Shown one piece after another: positions 15,709 to 19,343 of a stretch of DNA of 19,343 nucleotides. The DNA is from Saprospirales bacterium (lineage in GTDB: Bacteria; Bacteroidota; Bacteroidia; Chitinophagales; Saprospiraceae): contig DLXL01000114.1 of the NCBI GenBank assembly GCA_003448025.1, forward strand, positions 1-19,343, written 5' to 3'. Every line of letters starts with the position of its first letter. Position 1 is the stretch's first letter. The notes under the pieces were generated by a model. The model was not told the origin of the DNA. It made no database searches and saw only the letters and a list, made by a program, of their open reading frames with translations. The position numbers and the translations under genes were made by a program.

Positions 15709-16395
15709 ATGAGTTGGCTTTCTAAATTTTTTGACTCGTCCATCGGCCAAAAGGTCATCATGTCTCTGACGGGTCTGTTTCTGATGCTATTTCTGGTCAT
15801 TCACCTGTTAGGCAATTTACAATTGCTGAAAGACGATGGCGGTGAAGCGTTCAATACTTACGCTTTTTTCATGACCCACAATCCACTGATCAAGATTGTT
15901 TCCTATACGCTATATGCTTTCATAGTGATTCACACTATTCAAGGCCTGCGCTTATGGCTATCCAACCGAGCCTCCAGAGGTGTTGAAAAATATGCTGTTC
16001 AGCATACAAGAAGTTCCGAACGTTCAGCCCGAAATATGGCCTGGTTCGGGATCGTCATTCTTATATTTCTCATCCTCCACCTTTGGCAATTCTGGCTTCA
16101 AATGAAAATGGGCGTATTACCTCCTATCGAGGTAGAAGCTTACGACCACCCTGTTCAAAACTTGTACCTGCCTGTTGCAGAAGCGTTTCAGAATGTATTT
16201 TACGTAATTTTCTATGTAATCTGCATGGTTGTGGTAGGTTTTCACCTTTGGCATGGGTTCTGGTCTGCCTTTCAAACACTCGGCCTTGCACACAAAAAAT
16301 ACACCCCGATCATTAAGGGGGTTGGTATGGTATACAGTGTCGGGATGGCGGTAGGCTTTGCCATCATTCCAATCCTGTTCTTCCTGACTAAATAA
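15709..16395 (+). CDS. sdhC: Succinate dehydrogenase cytochrome b558 subunit
   Basis: This is the membrane anchor of complex II, carrying haem b and the quinone site. The 228-residue protein has five predicted membrane helices (about 15-37, 60-82, 110-132, 160-185, 203-226), the single-polypeptide b558 type found in Bacteroidota and Bacillus rather than the SdhC/SdhD pair. His32, His75, His124, His179 and His182 lie in or near the helices and include the likely haem ligands. The opening SSIGQKVIMSLTGLFLMLF and the WHGFWSAFQTLG segment near 181-192 are family-like. sdhA follows after 88 bp on the same strand. Confidence 0.93.
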   Translation: MSWLSKFFDSSIGQKVIMSLTGLFLMLFLVIHLLGNLQLLKDDGGEAFNTYAFFMTHNPLIKIVSYTLYAFIVIHTIQGLRLWLSNRASRGVEKYAVQHTRSSERSARNMAWFGIVILIFLILHLWQFWLQMKMGVLPPIEVEAYDHPVQNLYLPVAEAFQNVFYVIFYVICMVVVGFHLWHGFWSAFQTLGLAHKKYTPIIKGVGMVYSVGMAVGFAIIPILFFLTK

Positions 16396-16483
16396 ACTGG
16401 TCAGACCAGGCCATCGTAAAGGCAACCAATTTGAACCACTGTTAATTTAAACATCCTACGGGTTAAAAAACCGTACACCTAAT

Positions 16484-18430
16484 ATGGCAAAATCATCGGC
16501 CTCAGGCTCCAGCAAACTTGATTCAAAGTCCCCTTCCGGCAAAATGTCGGAAAAATGGGAAGAATACAAAGGGCACGTTGCACTTGTAGCTCCAAATAAC
16601 AAGCGAAAAATTGATGTTATCGTTGTCGGAACAGGTCTGGCAGGGGCATCAGCTGCCGCTTCTCTGGGCGAACTGGGATATAACGTCAAGGCTTTCACTT
16701 TCCATGATAGCCCGCGACGCGCGCACTCCATTGCTGCACAAGGGGGTATTAATGCTGCCAAAAACTATCGCAATGATGGCGACTCTGTGTACCGACTGTT
16801 TTATGATACTATCAAAGGGGGCGATTTCCGCGCACGTGAAGCGAACGTACATCGTTTGGCAGAAGTAAGCACCAGTATCATCGACCAGTGTGTTGCCCAG
16901 GGCGTTCCGTTTGCCCGTGAATACGGAGGCTTGCTGGATAATCGCTCTTTTGGTGGCACGCAGGTGAGTCGTACTTTCTATGCCCGCGGACAAACCGGCC
17001 AGCAATTGCTCATAGGTGCTTATCAGGCGCTGAGCCGCCAGGTCTCCCTGGGTACGGTAAAGTTGTATAACCGCCACGAAATGCTGGATGTCGTTATGAT
17101 AGACGGGAAATGCCGTGGTGTCATTGTACGCAACCTGCTAACTGGCAAAGTTGAGCGTCATGCAGCACATGCGGTAGTGCTTTGCACCGGTGGTTATGGC
17201 AATGTATTCTATTTGAGTACAAATGCCATGATGTGCAACACAACAGCTGCCTGGCGTGCACACCGCAGAGGTGCATTTTTTGGCAACCCCTGCTTTACGC
17301 AAATTCACCCTACCTGCATTCCTGTTTCCGGTGAATACCAATCCAAATTGACCCTGATGTCGGAATCCCTCAGAAATGACGGCCGGGTATGGGTACCAAA
17401 AAATGCAAAGGATCGCCTGACCGATCCACGCCAAATTGCGGAAGGCGATCGCGATTACTTCCTGGAGCGCCGCTATCCGGCATTCGGTAATCTGGTACCT
17501 CGCGACATTGCCAGCCGGGCTGCTAAAATGGCCTGTGATGAAGGCTTGGGCGTTGGTAAAAGCGGATTGGCGGTTTACCTTGACTTTGCCGATGCCATCA
17601 AACGCAAAGGCCGCAAGGCAGTAGAGGCTGCTTATGGCAACCTGTTTGAGATGTATGAAAAAATTACCGGCGATAACCCATACGAGGTGCCGATGCGCAT
17701 TTACCCGGCCGTTCACTATACCATGGGTGGACTTTGGGTGGACTATGAATTGATGACCACGATTCCAGGCTTATATGCCTGCGGAGAAGCCAATTTCAGT
17801 GATCACGGCGCCAATCGCCTTGGAGCATCTGCTCTGATGCAGGGCCTGGCTGATGGATACTTCGTATTGCCTTACACCATCGGATCCTACCTGTCCAAAG
17901 AAATCAGTACCGGAGCAATCTCTACAGATTCACCGGAGTTTGAAAAGGCGGAAAAGGATGTTCAGGAGCGCATTCAGCAGCTTATGAACATCAAAGGCAA
18001 ACAAAGCGTAGAAAGTTTCCACCGCCGACTGGGTAAAATCATGTGGGATAAATGTGGCATGGCCCGGAATGCCAAAGGCTTGAAAGAGGCCATTCAGGAA
18101 ATCAAAGATCTGCGCAAGGAGTTCTGGAGCGATGTATTTGTTCCGGGAAGCACCTCAGAATACAACCCGGAATTGGAAAAGGCATGGCGTGTAGCCGATT
18201 TTCTTGAATTGGGTGAATTGATGTGTGTAGATGCGTTGAACCGGGAAGAAAGTTGCGGAGGCCACTTCCGGGAAGAACACCAAACGGAGAAAGGCGAAGC
18301 CAAACGCGACGATGATCAGTTCATGTATGTAGCAGCCTGGGAATGGAAGGGAGAAGACGCCATGGCTGAATTGCATAAAGAGCCATTAAAGTACGAAGAA
18401 GTAAAAGTAGCACAGCGCAGTTATGAATAA
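16484..18430 (+). CDS. sdhA: Succinate dehydrogenase/fumarate reductase flavoprotein subunit
   Basis: SdhA holds covalent FAD and oxidises succinate to fumarate in the TCA cycle at the cytoplasmic face of the inner membrane. The 648-residue protein, Bacillus/Bacteroidota type, shows the dinucleotide site [12 protein letters not shown] (48-59), [12 protein letters not shown] with His81 as the FAD-linking residue, the substrate-side IHPT (274-277), VPRD with catalytic-type Arg340, and MGGLWVDYE followed by [20 protein letters not shown]. About 40 residues precede the FAD fold, which is typical of this subfamily. It follows sdhC. Usually sdhB, the iron-sulphur subunit, comes next; here a different gene follows after 3 bp. 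Confidence 0.97.
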   Translation: MAKSSASGSSKLDSKSPSGKMSEKWEEYKGHVALVAPNNKRKIDVIVVGTGLAGASAAASLGELGYNVKAFTFHDSPRRAHSIAAQGGINAAKNYRNDGDSVYRLFYDTIKGGDFRAREANVHRLAEVSTSIIDQCVAQGVPFAREYGGLLDNRSFGGTQVSRTFYARGQTGQQLLIGAYQALSRQVSLGTVKLYNRHEMLDVVMIDGKCRGVIVRNLLTGKVERHAAHAVVLCTGGYGNVFYLSTNAMMCNTTAAWRAHRRGAFFGNPCFTQIHPTCIPVSGEYQSKLTLMSESLRNDGRVWVPKNAKDRLTDPRQIAEGDRDYFLERRYPAFGNLVPRDIASRAAKMACDEGLGVGKSGLAVYLDFADAIKRKGRKAVEAAYGNLFEMYEKITGDNPYEVPMRIYPAVHYTMGGLWVDYELMTTIPGLYACGEANFSDHGANRLGASALMQGLADGYFVLPYTIGSYLSKEISTGAISTDSPEFEKAEKDVQERIQQLMNIKGKQSVESFHRRLGKIMWDKCGMARNAKGLKEAIQEIKDLRKEFWSDVFVPGSTSEYNPELEKAWRVADFLELGELMCVDALNREESCGGHFREEHQTEKGEAKRDDDQFMYVAAWEWKGEDAMAELHKEPLKYEEVKVAQRSYE

Positions 18431-18433
18431 GCC

Positions 18434-19069
18434 ATGAAAATCCTGAGTTGCCTAATCTTTAATCTGTTTATGCTGGTGATAGCGCATGCCCAACCAAAAG
18501 GCTGCGATTATCTCCTTCAGAAAGGAGATACCACGGTTTGTCAGGATTTCAACGGCAAAGGGAAGCTGTTTAGGGAGCATTTTTATGTGAATGGCAAACG
18601 GGAATTCACTCGTTGGTGGCATTTCAGAAAGAAAGGTGAGTACCACTTTTATCAAAAAAAGAACAAAAGTCCATTTGCCAAAAAACATGGGCCGGAAGTG
18701 CATTATTACCCGGATGGAAAGATAAAGATTTATGCCTTTTTCCAAAATGGGATCAGGACCGGCAAATGCTTTTCCTATTATCCATCGGGTAAAATGAAAT
18801 CAGCCTGTAACACCAATCACAGAGGCAAATCGGATGGACTGTTTACAGAGTTCTTTGAAAACGGGCAGGTGATGCATCAGGTAAGATGGAAAGATGGAAG
18901 ATTGACAGAAATCATTTCAAACCGGGATGAACAGGGAAATGATATTCCTTTTGGGACGTTTAAAGATGGGAACGGCACCTGGATTTACAGGGAGCCCGGC
19001 ACCACCAAAGCATGGATTGTACACTTCAAAGACGGAAAAGCAAATAAAACCGTCAAAGTCCACAACTGA
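18434..19069 (+). CDS. Secreted MORN-repeat (YwqK-like) protein of unknown function
   Basis: The 211-residue protein begins with a signal peptide ending VIAHA at about residue 19, so it is exported. The mature part has MORN-like repeats of about 23-25 residues built on YYPDGKIK (91-98), YYPSGKMK (115-122) and FFENGQVM (140-147), with a weaker earlier unit around GKGKLFREHFYVNGK. Such proteins are often annotated as toxin-antitoxin YwqK family antitoxins, but the export signal argues against a cytoplasmic antitoxin and no toxin gene is visible. Its ATG is 3 bp after the sdhA stop, so translation is probably coupled to sdhA. Its real role is unknown. Confidence 0.82.
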   Translation: MKILSCLIFNLFMLVIAHAQPKGCDYLLQKGDTTVCQDFNGKGKLFREHFYVNGKREFTRWWHFRKKGEYHFYQKKNKSPFAKKHGPEVHYYPDGKIKIYAFFQNGIRTGKCFSYYPSGKMKSACNTNHRGKSDGLFTEFFENGQVMHQVRWKDGRLTEIISNRDEQGNDIPFGTFKDGNGTWIYREPGTTKAWIVHFKDGKANKTVKVHN

Positions 19070-19106
19070 TCCGGTAAAATTGTCTCAAAATCAACCTAAA
19101 TGCGCC

Positions 19107-19343
19107 ATGAAAACGATTGTTGCTTTTTTATTGCTGAGTTTTACCTGTTCAGGTTTGACAGCCCAGGATGTGATCCGGTTGAAAAATCCAGGATTTGAGT
19201 CTGAACCGGAATTCGGGGTAGTACCTGAGCATTGGATAAATCTGGGATCAACCTCTGAAACACCTCCGGATATACAGCCCGGATTTTTCGGCGTGGTTGA
19301 TAAGCCTTATGAAGGTAAAACATATCTGGGGCTGGTGGTACGG
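19107..19343 (+). CDS. Secreted protein, N-terminal part (runs off the window)
   Basis: Seventy-nine codons are open from the ATG at 19107 to the right edge. There is a signal peptide (MKTIVAFLLLSFTCSG, cleavage probably after LTA at about residue 19), then LKNPGFESEPEFG and PEHWINLG, followed by PPDIQPGFFGVVDKPYEGKTYLGLVVR. The NPGFE opening followed by a Trp-containing strand resembles the beginning of galactose-binding-like or carbohydrate-binding beta-sandwich domains in Bacteroidota surface proteins. It is 37 bp after the MORN gene and on the same strand. The C-terminus, which would show any sorting or OmpA domain, is missing. Confidence 0.75.
   Translation, partial: MKTIVAFLLLSFTCSGLTAQDVIRLKNPGFESEPEFGVVPEHWINLGSTSETPPDIQPGFFGVVDKPYEGKTYLGLVVR

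Noticed and set aside
17138..17716. Minus-strand frame of 192 codons
   Set aside because: It is antisense to sdhA across well-conserved family motifs and has no recognisable domain.
18434..19069. Toxin-antitoxin antitoxin (YwqK) call
   Set aside because: The protein has an export signal and no partner toxin gene is beside it; the name reflects MORN-like repeats only.

Overview
This looks like chromosomal DNA of a member of the Bacteroidota, probably of the Saprospiria (Lewinella/Haliscomenobacter relatives). The signs are: two secreted proteins built to end in type IX secretion (T9SS) C-terminal sorting domains; an OmpA-family porin with thrombospondin type 3 (TSP3) calcium repeats; a one-polypeptide b558-type SdhC followed by a Bacillus-type SdhA; the tsaE/alanine dehydrogenase pair; and several copies of the Bacteroidota sigma-ABfr -7 element TAnnTTTG with few Shine-Dalgarno sites. 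The class assignment is inference from gene content.

Layout, left to right. 1-542 (-): N-terminal part of alanine dehydrogenase, running off the left edge. 624-1034 (-): tsaE, the ATPase of tRNA t6A synthesis. 1147-3312 and 3342-5486 (+): a copper-type P1B ATPase and a RecQ helicase, 29 bp apart. 5487-6337: an 850-bp stretch without a convincing protein gene. It holds two homologous units of about 125 nt on the minus strand, each with a promoter-like sequence, a 5' stem, a conserved unpaired block and an intrinsic terminator; I read them as tandem paralogous small RNAs. It also holds an AT-rich palindromic segment. 6338-7495 (+): a secreted T9SS-type protein whose sorting domain is cut by an in-frame TGA. 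7807-10182 (+): a large secreted choice-of-anchor B protein with an intact sorting domain and a strong terminator. 10307-13763 (+): galE, glpD and glpF in a tight cluster, with glpF broken by an in-frame TAG. 13902-15377 (-): OmpA/TSP3 porin, convergent with glpF across a shared terminator hairpin. 15709-18430 (+): sdhC and sdhA. 18434-19069 (+): a secreted MORN/YwqK-like protein almost touching sdhA, where sdhB is usually found. 19107-19343 (+): the N-terminal part of another secreted protein, running off the right edge.

Functionally the window is mostly housekeeping: t6A tRNA modification, alanine oxidation, copper export, DNA repair, sugar-nucleotide epimerisation, glycerol uptake and oxidation, and succinate oxidation. 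Interspersed are envelope and secreted proteins typical of the phylum. GlpF would admit glycerol and GlpD would oxidise glycerol-3-phosphate; GlpD and SdhCA both feed electrons to the quinone pool. Glycerol kinase and SdhB are not in the window.

The most interesting material is the tandem small-RNA locus, the two genes interrupted by single in-frame stops, and a copper-type ATPase carrying an Asp in place of the usual Ser in its last metal-site motif.
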